DNA of 64,000 nt from Brevibacterium spongiae. Lineage in GTDB: Bacteria > Actinomycetota > Actinomycetes > Actinomycetales > Brevibacteriaceae. The stretch covers positions 868,001 through 932,000 of the forward strand of contig NZ_CP093443.1 in the NCBI RefSeq assembly GCF_026168515.1. The letters run 5' to 3'. Below the pieces are notes generated by a model. That model saw only the letters and a list, made by a program, of their open reading frames with translations. It was not told where the DNA came from and did no database searches. Position numbers and translations under genes: made by a program. This document shows positions 42,614-51,478 of the stretch, in pieces (the first letter of the stretch is position 1; the number at the start of each line of letters is the position of its first letter).

Positions 42614-44155
42614 ATGAGCACTCTCAGCTCGGAACCGGCCAAAGGCGGCCTGGGTTCCCCGATCGGCGGCGCTGCCGATCAGCCTTCCACAGAGGTCGGA
42701 CACGCCCCTGCGGCCACGGCCTCACTCGATGCCCGCCGCATCGGAATCCCCGCGCTCGTCTTCATGATCATCGCCGCCTCGGCGCCGTTGACCGTCGTCG
42801 CCGGCGGTGTCCCCAGCAATTTCGCCGTCACCGGGCTGGTCGGGATTCCGCTGTCCTTCGTTGTCCTCGGGATCGTCCTCATCCTCTTCGCGATCGGCTA
42901 TGCGGCGATGAGTCGCCACGTCCACAACGCCGGCGCCTTCTTCGCCTATATCTCCAAAGGACTGGGCAAGCCCGTCGGAATGGGTGCGGCGATGACCGCG
43001 CTGGTGGCCTACAACGCCATGCAGATCGGCATCGCCGGGATGTTCGGCTTCGTCTTCTCCTCCTTCCTCGACTCCCTCTTCGGCATCTCCTGGTCATGGT
43101 GGGTCTGCGCCCTCATCGCGTGGGTCATCGTCGGGATCATGGGAGTCCTCCGAGTCGACTTCTCCGCGAAAGTGCTCGGGATCATCGTCGGTGCGGAGTT
43201 CCTCGTCGTCATCGTCTTCGACATCATCGGACTCGCGCACAGCCCCGAAGGCATCACCACCGACGGTTTCGCCATCGACCAGCTCTTCGCCCCCGGAGTC
43301 GGTGCAGCCCTGGCGTTCTCGATCGCGGCCTTCATGGGCTTCGAATCCGGGGCCATCTACAACGAGGAGGTCAAGGACCCCAAGCGCACCGCAGGTCGGG
43401 CCACTGTCATCGCCGTGTCCATCATCGCGGTGTTCTATGCGTTCTCCGCCTGGGCGATGGTCGTCGGCGAGGGAGCGACGAAGGTCATCGTCCGGTCGCA
43501 GCAGTTCGGCCCGGACCTCATGTTCGTCTTCCTCGGCGAGCACGCGCCGGTGTGGTTCGTCGACCTGGCGAACCTGCTGTTCCTCACCTCGCTGTTGGCC
43601 GCGCTCGTCGCCTTCCACAACATCGTCGCCCGCTACGTCTTCGCCCTCGGCCGCGACCGGGTCCTTCCTGCGGGTCTGGCCAGGACTTCGCGGCGCACCG
43701 GTGCGCCGGTGGCAGGCTCCCTCACTCAGTCGGGACTGGCACTCGTGATCATCCTCGTCTTCGCGGTGGTCGGTTCCGGCAGCGATGACCTGCTGTTCCC
43801 CGTCGTCACCCTCTTCACCTGGCTGACGAACATGGGCGCCTTCGGCCTCGTCCTGCTCATGGCGCTCACCGCCCTCGCCGTCGTCGGCTTCCTGCGCACG
43901 AAGGCAGGGGAGTACTCACTGTGGACCCGCGCGATCGCGCCGGGGCTGTCGGCGGTCGGCCTCCTCATCCTCTTCGTTTCCATCGTCATCAACTTCAACG
44001 TCCTCATCGGCACAGAAGGCACCACGGTCCTGTCCTGGCTGCTGCCAGCCATCGTCCTTGTCCCCGGACTCATCGGCACCATCTGGGCCCTCGTCCTCCG
44101 CTCGTCCTCACCGAACCTCTATGCAGGAATCGGTTCCGGTGGAAGCCTGGGATGA
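42614..44155 (+). CDS. APC-family amino acid/amine permease
   Basis: A 513-aa permease with twelve predicted helices. VFMIIAASAPLTVVAGGVPS is the first APC helix and GFESGAIYNEEVKDPKRTAG is the consensus region of the family's cytoplasmic loop. It would import an amino acid or a primary amine by proton symport. GGTGG seven bases before the ATG at 42614 supports this start; GTG at 42605 is a weaker alternative. It is followed by the aldehyde dehydrogenase with 88 bp between, in the same direction, consistent with uptake and oxidation of one substrate. Confidence 0.87.
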   Translation: MSTLSSEPAKGGLGSPIGGAADQPSTEVGHAPAATASLDARRIGIPALVFMIIAASAPLTVVAGGVPSNFAVTGLVGIPLSFVVLGIVLILFAIGYAAMSRHVHNAGAFFAYISKGLGKPVGMGAAMTALVAYNAMQIGIAGMFGFVFSSFLDSLFGISWSWWVCALIAWVIVGIMGVLRVDFSAKVLGIIVGAEFLVVIVFDIIGLAHSPEGITTDGFAIDQLFAPGVGAALAFSIAAFMGFESGAIYNEEVKDPKRTAGRATVIAVSIIAVFYAFSAWAMVVGEGATKVIVRSQQFGPDLMFVFLGEHAPVWFVDLANLLFLTSLLAALVAFHNIVARYVFALGRDRVLPAGLARTSRRTGAPVAGSLTQSGLALVIILVFAVVGSGSDDLLFPVVTLFTWLTNMGAFGLVLLMALTALAVVGFLRTKAGEYSLWTRAIAPGLSAVGLLILFVSIVINFNVLIGTEGTTVLSWLLPAIVLVPGLIGTIWALVLRSSSPNLYAGIGSGGSLG

Positions 44156-44243
44156 GAGACCGCCCCATCGCCGAGGCGCATGACCGACCCGAGTCCGACG
44201 CACCCACCACTGATCTGACAGTCCCCGATATAAAAGGAGCATC

Positions 44244-45674
44244 ATGACCACCGAGACCACCGCAACCGACCTCACAACCGCGGCCGCCATCCTGACGGCG
44301 ATCGAGGACCCCTCCGGTCGCGAGATCCTTGATCCCGCCACCGGTGAGGTTGTCGGCCGCACCGCTGAAGGCACCCCCGCCGACATCGACTCGGCCGTCG
44401 CCGCCGCACACCGGGCCCAGCCTGCCTGGGCCGAGCGCAGCTCTCAGGAACGCAGCGAACTGCTGGGCAAGGCCGCCGACGCCATCGAAGCCTCCGCCGA
44501 GGCGCTGGCTGAGCTCCTCTCCCGTGAACAGGGCAAGCCCCTCAACGGCCCCAATGCCCGCTTCGAAGTCGGCGCGTGCGCTGCGTGGCTGCGTGCGAAC
44601 GCCGCCTTCGAACTCGAACCCGAAGTCCTCGTCGATGACGGGGAGACCCATGCCGAACTCCACTACAGGCCTGTCGGTGTCGTCGGTGCGGTCGGGCCGT
44701 GGAACTGGCCGATGATGATCTCCGTCTGGCAGTTCGCCCCCTCGCTGAAGATGGGCAACACCGTCGTCCTCAAACCCTCGGAGTACACCCCGCTGTCCGT
44801 GCAGGCGCTCGTGGCCGTGGTCAACCAGGTGCTGCCGGCCGATGTGCTCACCGTCGTGCCCGGCGACGGAGCCGTCGGCGCCGCCCTGACCAGCCATGCC
44901 GATGTCGACAAGATCATGTTCACCGGATCGACGAAGACCGGGCAGGCGATCATGCGCACCGCCGCGGACAACCTCGCCCGCATCACCCTCGAACTCGGCG
45001 GCAACGACGCGGGCATCGTGCTCGATGACGCGGACCCAAAGGCGATTGCCGGGGATCTGTTCTGGGGCGCATTCATCAACACCGGTCAGACCTGTGCGGC
45101 GATGAAGCGGCTCTACGTCCCCGAATCGCTCTACGACCAGGTCTGCCAGGCTCTCGTCGAGGTGGCCGGGCAGTCCCCGATGGGCGTGGGCCTGAACGAG
45201 GAGAACGTCCTCGGACCGCTGCAGAACAAGCAGCAGTACGACATCGTCGCGAACCTCGTGCAGGCGGCGAAGGATGGGGGAGCGCGCGTGCTCACCGGCG
45301 GTGACCCTGCTGCTGAGCAGCCCGGGTACTTCTATCCGACGACGCTCGTCGCCGACATCGACAACGACAACCCGCTTGTCGCCGAGGAGCAGTTCGGTCC
45401 CGTGCTGCCGATCATCAAGTACACCGATCTCGAGCAGGCCATCGAATGGGCCAACGAACTCGAAGTCGGTCTCGGATCCTCGGTGTGGGGCACAGATCTT
45501 GATGCCTGCCGTCGGGTTGCGGCCCGACTCGAAGCGGGTACGACCTGGATCAACAAGCACGGTGCTGTCGATCCCCGCGTGCCTTTCGGTGGGGTGAAGA
45601 AGTCCGGTTTCGGCCTCGAATTCGGCCTCGAAGGCCTCAAGCACGTCAGCGTCCCCCAGGTCATCTCCTGGTAA
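44244..45674 (+). CDS. Aldehyde dehydrogenase of the amine locus
   Basis: A 476-aa NAD(P)-dependent ALDH. VGAVGPWNWPMMISVWQFAP, the Glu in LELGGNDAGIVLDD, and the catalytic Cys in NTGQTCAAMKR are intact; VPFGGVKKSGFG ends it. It would oxidise the aldehyde made by the amine oxidase to the acid. An AAAGGAG Shine-Dalgarno sits 6 nt upstream of the ATG. The hairpin repeat at 45675 begins immediately after the stop codon, so it may act as terminator. Confidence 0.92.
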   Translation: MTTETTATDLTTAAAILTAIEDPSGREILDPATGEVVGRTAEGTPADIDSAVAAAHRAQPAWAERSSQERSELLGKAADAIEASAEALAELLSREQGKPLNGPNARFEVGACAAWLRANAAFELEPEVLVDDGETHAELHYRPVGVVGAVGPWNWPMMISVWQFAPSLKMGNTVVLKPSEYTPLSVQALVAVVNQVLPADVLTVVPGDGAVGAALTSHADVDKIMFTGSTKTGQAIMRTAADNLARITLELGGNDAGIVLDDADPKAIAGDLFWGAFINTGQTCAAMKRLYVPESLYDQVCQALVEVAGQSPMGVGLNEENVLGPLQNKQQYDIVANLVQAAKDGGARVLTGGDPAAEQPGYFYPTTLVADIDNDNPLVAEEQFGPVLPIIKYTDLEQAIEWANELEVGLGSSVWGTDLDACRRVAARLEAGTTWINKHGAVDPRVPFGGVKKSGFGLEFGLEGLKHVSVPQVISW

Positions 45675-45736
45675 TTGCTACGTGACGGCGCCCTAGCAAC
45701 CCAGCGCCGGGTTGCTGGGGCGCCGTCATGTAGCAA
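45675..45736. repeat. Intergenic hairpin repeat, copy 5
   Basis: TTGCTACGTGACGGCGCC pairs with GGCGCCGTCATGTAGCAA; the block next to it covaries with the other copies (GACGGCGCC/GGCGCCGTC here against GACGGGCCC/GGGCCCGTC in copy 1). It starts directly after the ALDH stop and overlaps the last codons of the LysR gene on the other strand. Confidence 0.9.
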
Positions 45737-46622
45737 GAGGGGAGGGGAGGAGGTCTTTCACGATGTCGAGGGTTCGTGCCAAGGCCTCCGAGGGGTTGTT
45801 TCGGCGCCAGCCGAGCGCCAGTGTGAACGCATCACCGCCCTCGGCGAGGCGCACATAGCGCACACCGTCGATGCGGATGTGGTCCGAGGACTCGACGACC
45901 ACAGCCACTCCCACCTGAGCGCCGACGAGGGCCAGCAGGCTGTAGGGGTCCGGCGCCTCCTGGATGACATGCGGCAGGAACCCGGCCTCATCGGCCAGCC
46001 GGACCATCACCTCCCTGACCTGTGAACCGTGCGAAGGCGCATAGGAGATGAACGGTTCGTCAGCGAGGTCGGCCATCGAGATCTCATCCTCGTCAGCCAA
46101 TCGATGGCTGCTCGGTACGGCGACCATCACGGTCTCCTGCCGGATGACGTGGACGTCGATGCCCGCCGGTGCCGGCGGACTGACGACCGCGAGATCCATG
46201 TCGCCGTCGCGCACGGCTTGTGCGGCCTCACCGCAGTACATCTGCGGATTGAGATCGAGGCTGATGCCCGGCTGTCTGGCCGCCACCTCACGCGCGATGA
46301 GCGAGAGGATCGAATAGCCGCTCGTCCCTCCGAAGGCGATCCGCACCCGACCGACCGCACCGTCTTGGGCGGCACGTGCGATCCGCTTCGCCCCGTCGAC
46401 CTGCGTTCCGATTGCCTGCGCGGGTTCGAGCATCGCCTCGCCTGAGGCGGTCAGGCGCACTCGACGCGTCGTGCGGTCGAAGAGCCGTACCCCGAGTTCC
46501 TTCTCCAATGAGCGGATCATCTGGCTCAGCGCGGGTTGCGCGATGTGCAGCTTCTCGGCGGCACGGCCGAAATGCAGCTCCTCGGCAACGGCGACGAAGG
46601 CCTCGAAATGTCTCAGTTCCAT
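45726..46622 (-). CDS. LysR-family regulator of glutaryl-CoA dehydrogenase
   Basis: A 298-aa LysR-type regulator. MELRHFEAFVAVAEELHFGR and AAEKLHIAQPALSQMIRSLE form the winged helix; the effector domain follows (VRIAFGGTSGYSILSLI...). The ATG at 46622 was chosen because it starts the conserved LysR N-terminus; a longer reading upstream is antisense of the next gene. It diverges from the glutaryl-CoA dehydrogenase gene with palindromic AT-rich DNA between, so it probably regulates it (GcdR-like). Its 3' end runs into hairpin repeat copy 5. Confidence 0.9.
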   Translation of the reverse strand: MELRHFEAFVAVAEELHFGRAAEKLHIAQPALSQMIRSLEKELGVRLFDRTTRRVRLTASGEAMLEPAQAIGTQVDGAKRIARAAQDGAVGRVRIAFGGTSGYSILSLIAREVAARQPGISLDLNPQMYCGEAAQAVRDGDMDLAVVSPPAPAGIDVHVIRQETVMVAVPSSHRLADEDEISMADLADEPFISYAPSHGSQVREVMVRLADEAGFLPHVIQEAPDPYSLLALVGAQVGVAVVVESSDHIRIDGVRYVRLAEGGDAFTLALGWRRNNPSEALARTLDIVKDLLPSPLAT

Positions 46623-46695
46623 GCCGGTGCTCCTCTGGCTCAGTATCTCGGCACCGCCTCGCGGCTTCCGCGGCAGCTGAGGCGCAGCCGCCACG

Positions 46696-46740
46696 GATTG
46701 ATCAATCAGAACAATCAATAGGGTCAATATTAAGTCTTGG
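46696..46740. promoter_or_regulatory. Candidate LysR binding region
   Basis: The perfect 12-bp palindrome GATTGATCAATC (46696-46707) is followed by AACAATCAATAGGG and AATATTAAG, an unusually AT-rich block within the 208-bp divergent gap. ATTGAT and its inverted copy recur here. LysR-type sites with T-N11-A symmetry fit, but the exact operator is not determined. Confidence 0.5.
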
Positions 46741-46830
46741 ACTTGTTGTAATGCGAGTGGCACAGTGAAAGAGAAGGACTTCGCAGTCCAAACAAGCCCG
46801 CCCAGCCGCCAACCGTCCCAGGAGCCAACC

Positions 46831-48009
46831 ATGACCGCAGATATCAGCACCGACCCGTCCGACCTGCTCGACCTCGCGGGTCTCTTCACCGAGGACGAGC
46901 TGGCGCTGCGCGACAAGGTCCGGACCTTCGTCGACGCTCGGATCCGCCCGAATATCGCCGACTGGTACGAAAGCGCGATCTTCCCGACCGAGATCGTGCG
47001 AGAGATGGGTGAACTCGGACTCCTCGGCATGCACTTGAAGGGGTACGGATGCCCCGGCCGTTCCGCCGTCGAATACGGTCTTGCCGCCCTCGAACTCGAA
47101 GCCGGCGACTCCGGTCTGCGCACCTTCGTCTCCGTGCAGGGATCGCTGGCGATGTCGGCCATCCACAAATTCGGCTCCGAAGAGCAGAAGGACCGCTACC
47201 TGCCCGGCATGGCCAAGGGCGAGATCATCGGCTGCTTCGGACTCACCGAACCGACCGCAGGCTCCGACCCCGGATCCATGGCGACCACCGCGACGAAGAC
47301 CCCAGACGGGGGATGGGAGATCAACGGCGCCAAGCGCTGGATCGGCCTGGCTTCGATCGCCGACATCGCCGTCATCTGGGCGGCCACCGACGACGGCATC
47401 CGCGGATTCCTCGTCCCCACCGACACCCCCGGCTTCACCGCCACCCCGATCGGGCAGAAGCTGTCCATGCGCGCCTCCATCCAGTGCGATATCGACCTGG
47501 AGAGCGTCAAGCTGCCCGCCGAGGCGGTCCTGCCCGAGGTCACGGGACTGAAGGGTCCGTTCTCCTGCCTCAATGAGGCCCGATACGGAATCATGTGGGG
47601 CGCCATGGGCGCCGCCCGCGATTCCTTCGAGGTCGCCCTCGACTACGCGCAGAATCGCCTCCAGTTCGACAAGCCGCTGAGCGCCTACCAGATCACTCAG
47701 GAGAAGCTGGTGAACATGGCCCTGGAGATCCAGAAGGGCACCCTCCTGGCCATCCAGACCGGACGCCTCAAGGACGCTGGCACCCTTGACCCTGTGCAGA
47801 TCTCGGTCGGCAAGCTGAACAACTGCCGCGAAGCCATCGCCATCTGCCGCGAAGCCAGGACGATGCTCGGCGGCAACGGCATCACCCTCGAGTATTCGCC
47901 GCTGCGGCACGCGAACAACCTCGAATCAGTGCGCACATACGAAGGCACTGACGAGATCCACACCCTCATCCTCGGCCGTCACATCACCGGCCAGCAGGCA
48001 TTCCGCTGA
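46831..48009 (+). CDS. gcdH: Glutaryl-CoA dehydrogenase-like acyl-CoA dehydrogenase
   Basis: A 392-aa FAD acyl-CoA dehydrogenase. Seen: LTEPTAGSDPGSM (FAD loop), QKLSMRASIQ and ARTMLGGNGITLEYSPLRH, and the catalytic Glu in YEGTDEIHTLILGRHITG, the arrangement of glutaryl-CoA dehydrogenase. It converts glutaryl-CoA to crotonyl-CoA with loss of carbon dioxide in lysine and tryptophan breakdown. AGGAG lies 6 nt upstream of the ATG at 46831. The Arg that binds the substrate carboxylate is not identified, so other short-branched acyl-CoA dehydrogenases remain possible. Confidence 0.87.
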   Translation: MTADISTDPSDLLDLAGLFTEDELALRDKVRTFVDARIRPNIADWYESAIFPTEIVREMGELGLLGMHLKGYGCPGRSAVEYGLAALELEAGDSGLRTFVSVQGSLAMSAIHKFGSEEQKDRYLPGMAKGEIIGCFGLTEPTAGSDPGSMATTATKTPDGGWEINGAKRWIGLASIADIAVIWAATDDGIRGFLVPTDTPGFTATPIGQKLSMRASIQCDIDLESVKLPAEAVLPEVTGLKGPFSCLNEARYGIMWGAMGAARDSFEVALDYAQNRLQFDKPLSAYQITQEKLVNMALEIQKGTLLAIQTGRLKDAGTLDPVQISVGKLNNCREAIAICREARTMLGGNGITLEYSPLRHANNLESVRTYEGTDEIHTLILGRHITGQQAFR

Positions 48010-48070
48010 CAGGGGAGAGGTGAGTCTGGCGGCCTGCAGTCCGCAGTAACGTGGTATTGGCGCTTTGTTA

Positions 48071-48099
48071 ATTTGTACGTACACTGTGTACGTACAAAT
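48071..48099. promoter_or_regulatory. 29-bp perfect palindromic operator of the acid-sugar operon
   Basis: ATTTGTACGTACAC - T - GTGTACGTACAAAT: 14-bp arms with a single central base, 45 bp before the KdgT-like start. It is very AT-rich next to the flanking genes. A GntR-family regulator is the last gene of the operon, so this is the best candidate for its operator; the GTAC core recurs in both arms. A TTAATT sequence overlaps its left edge and could be a -10. Confidence 0.85.
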
Positions 48100-48143
48100 A
48101 AACATTGATGTGCTCACATCACTTCTTGCAAAGGGGATTCGTC

Positions 48144-49166
48144 ATGGTTGCCGGATCACAGATCAGAAGCCGCGTACCGCTCTTCGACGGAATGAACCGG
48201 ATTCCGGGTGGAATCATGCTCATTCCGCTCATCCTCGGCTCCATCGTCGGGACCTTCTTCCCCGGGTTTCTTGACCTCGGAAACTTCACCACAGCACTCT
48301 TCAAGGACTCGGCTCTGCCGCTCATCGGCATCCTTATCTTTGCTACGGGTATGCAGATCACGCTGAAGACGTCGGGGCCTGTCTTGGCTACGGCTGGAAC
48401 TATTCTCCTGACGAAGTCGATCATCCCGGCATTCCTTGTTGTCCTTCTCGGTCATTTCGTGGGCATCGATGGAATCCTCGGGGTCTCGATTCTTGCTTTG
48501 ATCGTCACTATGGACAACAGCAACGGTGGTCTCTGGCTTGCTTTTACCGGCCGCTATGGAGATGCTCGCGATCGTGGAGCCTATATGGCTTCAGCGATCA
48601 ATGACGGTCCGTTCTTCTCCATGCTCTTCCTCGGTGCCGCAGGACTTGCTGACATCCCATACACGCTGCTGCTGGCTGCGGTGATCCCGCTCGTTCTTGG
48701 CGTCATCGTCGGCAATCTCGATGAGAAGTGGACAGAGATTATGCGGCCGATTCCGAACATGGTCATCCCCTTTTTTGCTTTTGCGCTCGGAACCGGAATC
48801 GATCTTGGCAACGTCGTCACAGGTGGTCTTTCCGGCCTTCTTGTCGGAGCCTTCGCAACTCTCTTCACTGGAACATTGGCCTATTTCGGCTACCGGTGGA
48901 TTCTTCGACGCGGCAAGCAGTCTGGAATTGGCATCGCTTCGGCCACGACGGCAGGAAATGCCATTGCCACTCCGGCCATCATCGCCGGAGCTGATCCGAC
49001 CTTTGAGCCTTATGTTGAGGTAGCAACCGCCCAGGTCGCCTCAGCGGTCCTTGTTTCCGCAGTGCTCGCCCCGCTGCTTGCCGCATGGGTCCTCAAGCGT
49101 GAGGGCGGGCTCAAAGACCAGAACGAGGAAACTGAGTCGGCCCCACTGCGCCCCGAGGGGCTATGA
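48144..49166 (+). CDS. KdgT-type permease (2-keto-3-deoxygluconate transporter family)
   Basis: A 340-aa membrane protein with about ten helices of the KdgT family: GGIMLIPLILGSIVGTFFPG, IVTMDNSNGGLWLAFTGRYG and the later ATTAGNAIATPAIIAGADPT motif. The neighbours (DUF1537 kinase and PdxA2) suggest a C4 sugar acid (threonate/erythronate) rather than 2-keto-3-deoxygluconate as substrate. AAAGGGG precedes the ATG at 48144. The next gene overlaps its stop (ATGA). Codon use contains more T and A in third positions than the neighbouring operons. Confidence 0.85.
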   Translation: MVAGSQIRSRVPLFDGMNRIPGGIMLIPLILGSIVGTFFPGFLDLGNFTTALFKDSALPLIGILIFATGMQITLKTSGPVLATAGTILLTKSIIPAFLVVLLGHFVGIDGILGVSILALIVTMDNSNGGLWLAFTGRYGDARDRGAYMASAINDGPFFSMLFLGAAGLADIPYTLLLAAVIPLVLGVIVGNLDEKWTEIMRPIPNMVIPFFAFALGTGIDLGNVVTGGLSGLLVGAFATLFTGTLAYFGYRWILRRGKQSGIGIASATTAGNAIATPAIIAGADPTFEPYVEVATAQVASAVLVSAVLAPLLAAWVLKREGGLKDQNEETESAPLRPEGL

Positions 49167-50410
49167 CCTCCCCGGCGGTCCTGGTCGTCGCTGACGACTT
49201 GACGGGAGCTACTGACTCCTCTGTGCAGTTCGCTCGTGCCGGTTGGCAAACCCGACTGCAGCTGGCCGAGCCCGGACGTGAGAATCAGGAGGACGGAACA
49301 GTCAGTGCCCGAGTCACAGACGCTCGAGCCATGAATGCCGACGAGGCATGTCAGAAGACTCAGGATGCTGTGCGCTCGGGTGCAGCCGCGCCGAATCAAC
49401 GACTCTTTCTCAAAATCGACTCCACGCTCCGAGGTTCCGTCGCCGCGCAGATCGAAGGGGCCCTAGCAGAATGGAAGTCGAGGCATCCTGAAGCGGTTGC
49501 CCTTGTCTGCCCCGCATACCCAGCGATGGGCCGGACAGTCGTTGGTGGAAGGCTCCTGGTTGACGGTGTCCCGGTCGACGAGACGGCGATCCGAACAGAC
49601 CCGGTCACTCCGGTGACGACATCCGCTGTTGCGGATATCCTGCCTGGCAGCACCGTTCTCGTCGGTCCTCTTGATCGCGAACAGCTGAAGGGTGCGATCG
49701 AAAGCATTCGTGGGTCGGCATCGATGTCGCTGACCGTCGATGCCAGCACCGACGACGATCTCAGAATCATCGCCGAGGTGGCCTCTGAAATGGGCGGAAA
49801 CATCGTTCCCGTCGGTTCAGCAGGACTCGCTTCCGCCCTCTCGAGTGTCTGGGGGTCGGACCTTGAGCCCAGGGTGTGGACCGCGCCGACGTGCAAACGC
49901 CTGGTCATCGTCGCGAGTTCTCTACATACTGTGACCCGAGAACAGATTGTCGCCCTCACTGAGACGTTGCCTGGAATAGTCGACGTTCGGGAACCGGAGC
50001 TTGCGCAGGTCCTGGAAGGTGGAGCACGTCGTGAGTGGCTGACGGAGGTCCGAGCAAGCGGCTCTGTCGCACCAATCACTGTCATCAGTCCTCCGTCAGA
50101 ACGGACCTCCCAGACGGACCTTGTCGCAGAATTCATCGCCGAGACGACGGCCGCGGTTGTTGGCTCCGACTCGTCGGCCGGACTAATGCTGCTAGGAGGA
50201 GAAGGTGCGAGAGCTGTGCTCAACCATCTTGGTGCACATAGCCTTCAAATCCATGCGACGGTACGAGAGGGCATTCCGATCGGCACCATTGGCGGTGGGG
50301 GTCGCCACGGGACGACCGTCGTCACCAAGGCAGGCGGATTCGGCCGTCGTCTTGATGTCGCACATATCGCCGCAGATCTATTGGACTACGAAATAGAAGG
50401 AAACGAATAA
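49163..50410 (+). CDS. Four-carbon acid sugar kinase (DUF1537 family)
   Basis: A 415-aa DUF1537 kinase that phosphorylates a C4 acid sugar such as D-threonate or erythronate at O-4. LVVADDLTGATDSSVQFARA is the N-terminal substrate domain signature, LFLKIDSTLRGSVAAQIEGA the next block, and the C-terminal ATP part carries GGGRHGTTVVTKAGGFG. It overlaps the permease by 4 bp and ends 1 bp into the next start (TAATG). Together with the PdxA2-type dehydrogenase it would yield dihydroxyacetone phosphate by oxidation and decarboxylation. Confidence 0.9.
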   Translation: MTSPAVLVVADDLTGATDSSVQFARAGWQTRLQLAEPGRENQEDGTVSARVTDARAMNADEACQKTQDAVRSGAAAPNQRLFLKIDSTLRGSVAAQIEGALAEWKSRHPEAVALVCPAYPAMGRTVVGGRLLVDGVPVDETAIRTDPVTPVTTSAVADILPGSTVLVGPLDREQLKGAIESIRGSASMSLTVDASTDDDLRIIAEVASEMGGNIVPVGSAGLASALSSVWGSDLEPRVWTAPTCKRLVIVASSLHTVTREQIVALTETLPGIVDVREPELAQVLEGGARREWLTEVRASGSVAPITVISPPSERTSQTDLVAEFIAETTAAVVGSDSSAGLMLLGGEGARAVLNHLGAHSLQIHATVREGIPIGTIGGGGRHGTTVVTKAGGFGRRLDVAHIAADLLDYEIEGNE

Positions 50411-51435
50411 TGAAGCTACCCGTTTTGGCTATCACCGTGGGAGACGTTGCCGGGATCGGGCCTGAGATCACCGCGAAGTCGCTGCTCGGACACAATGACC
50501 TGCGAGAGAAGTGCGTGCCGGTCGTGATCGGCGACGTGGCATCCATCCGGCGTGGAGTCGAAACCGTCGGAGGAGATGTCTCAGCAGTACGAGAGATCGG
50601 CTCTCCCGAAGAAGCTCGAAACATTCCCGGCACTGTCGAAGTTATTCAAGTCGGTCAGTCTCTGGCGGATGTTGCAGTGGGCAAGCTCAGTGCCTCTGCT
50701 GGAGACGGCTCTTATCGTTATGTTGTCGAAGCTTGCCGGCTTGCCAAGGCCGGTGCAGTAGACGGCATCGTCACCGCACCGCTGAACAAGGCTGCCATGC
50801 ATGCCGGTGGTCACCAGTTCCCGGGCCACACCGAGCTGCTGGCCCATGAGTTCGGTGTCAAGGACTATTCGCTGGTGCTCTCAGCCGGAGACCTCTATTT
50901 CTTCCACCTCACCACGCACGTATCGATGCGTCAGGCAATCGAAGACATCTCCTTCGACCGCACTCTCAGCGTGCTCAAACTTGCGGGCGCCTTTGCCGAA
51001 TCGATGGGTACACCTGACGAGCTAATCGGACTTGCGGGGCTGAATCCGCATGCGGGGGAGAATCGGCTGTTTGGCAATGAGGATGCCGATGTGCTCGCAC
51101 CAGCCGTTGCTGCGGCGAAAGAGCAGGGACTCAACGTTGACGGTCCGCTGCCAGGCGACGCTCTCATCCCCTCCGCAGTTCGCGGCGAGGTCAACCTCGT
51201 AGTCGTGTGCTACCACGATCAGGGCCACGCTCCGTTCAAAGCTGTCTATGGTGACGACGGCGTGAACATTACCGTCGGGCTTCCGGTGGTGCGCGTTTCG
51301 GTCGACCACGGTACCGCCTTCGACATCGCCGGACAGGGCATCGCCCGAGAAGCGAGTTTGGTGCTGTCGATCGAACGCGCGGCTGCGCTGGCGCCGAAGT
51401 GGAATGTCGTGTGGGAGGCCGCGCAGGCGATGTGA
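50410..51435 (+). CDS. pdxA2: PdxA2-type 4-phospho-D-threonate/erythronate dehydrogenase
   Basis: A 341-aa NAD-dependent metal dehydrogenase of the PdxA family. LAITVGDVAGIGPEI starts it, and the metal His residues lie in GHTELLAHE, LTTHVSMRQAI and YHDQGHAPFK. In these operons PdxA2 (rather than true PdxA of vitamin B6 synthesis) oxidises the phosphorylated C4 acid to dihydroxyacetone phosphate and carbon dioxide. The kinase beside it supports this reading. The ATG overlaps the kinase stop, so translation is coupled. Confidence 0.9.
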   Translation: MKLPVLAITVGDVAGIGPEITAKSLLGHNDLREKCVPVVIGDVASIRRGVETVGGDVSAVREIGSPEEARNIPGTVEVIQVGQSLADVAVGKLSASAGDGSYRYVVEACRLAKAGAVDGIVTAPLNKAAMHAGGHQFPGHTELLAHEFGVKDYSLVLSAGDLYFFHLTTHVSMRQAIEDISFDRTLSVLKLAGAFAESMGTPDELIGLAGLNPHAGENRLFGNEDADVLAPAVAAAKEQGLNVDGPLPGDALIPSAVRGEVNLVVVCYHDQGHAPFKAVYGDDGVNITVGLPVVRVSVDHGTAFDIAGQGIAREASLVLSIERAAALAPKWNVVWEAAQAM

Positions 51436-51478
51436 GATACCCTGAAGTCGCCCTTGAGCCCCCTGAGGAAGAGTAACT

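Noticed and set aside
28410..45736. The repeated hairpins as a CRISPR array
   Set aside because: The copies are dispersed over 17 kb, vary in sequence and have no spacers; there are no cas genes.
48071..48099. The 29-bp palindrome as terminator of gcdH
   Set aside because: It is AT-rich, has a single central base instead of a loop, and lies directly upstream of an operon with a GntR gene; an operator fits better.
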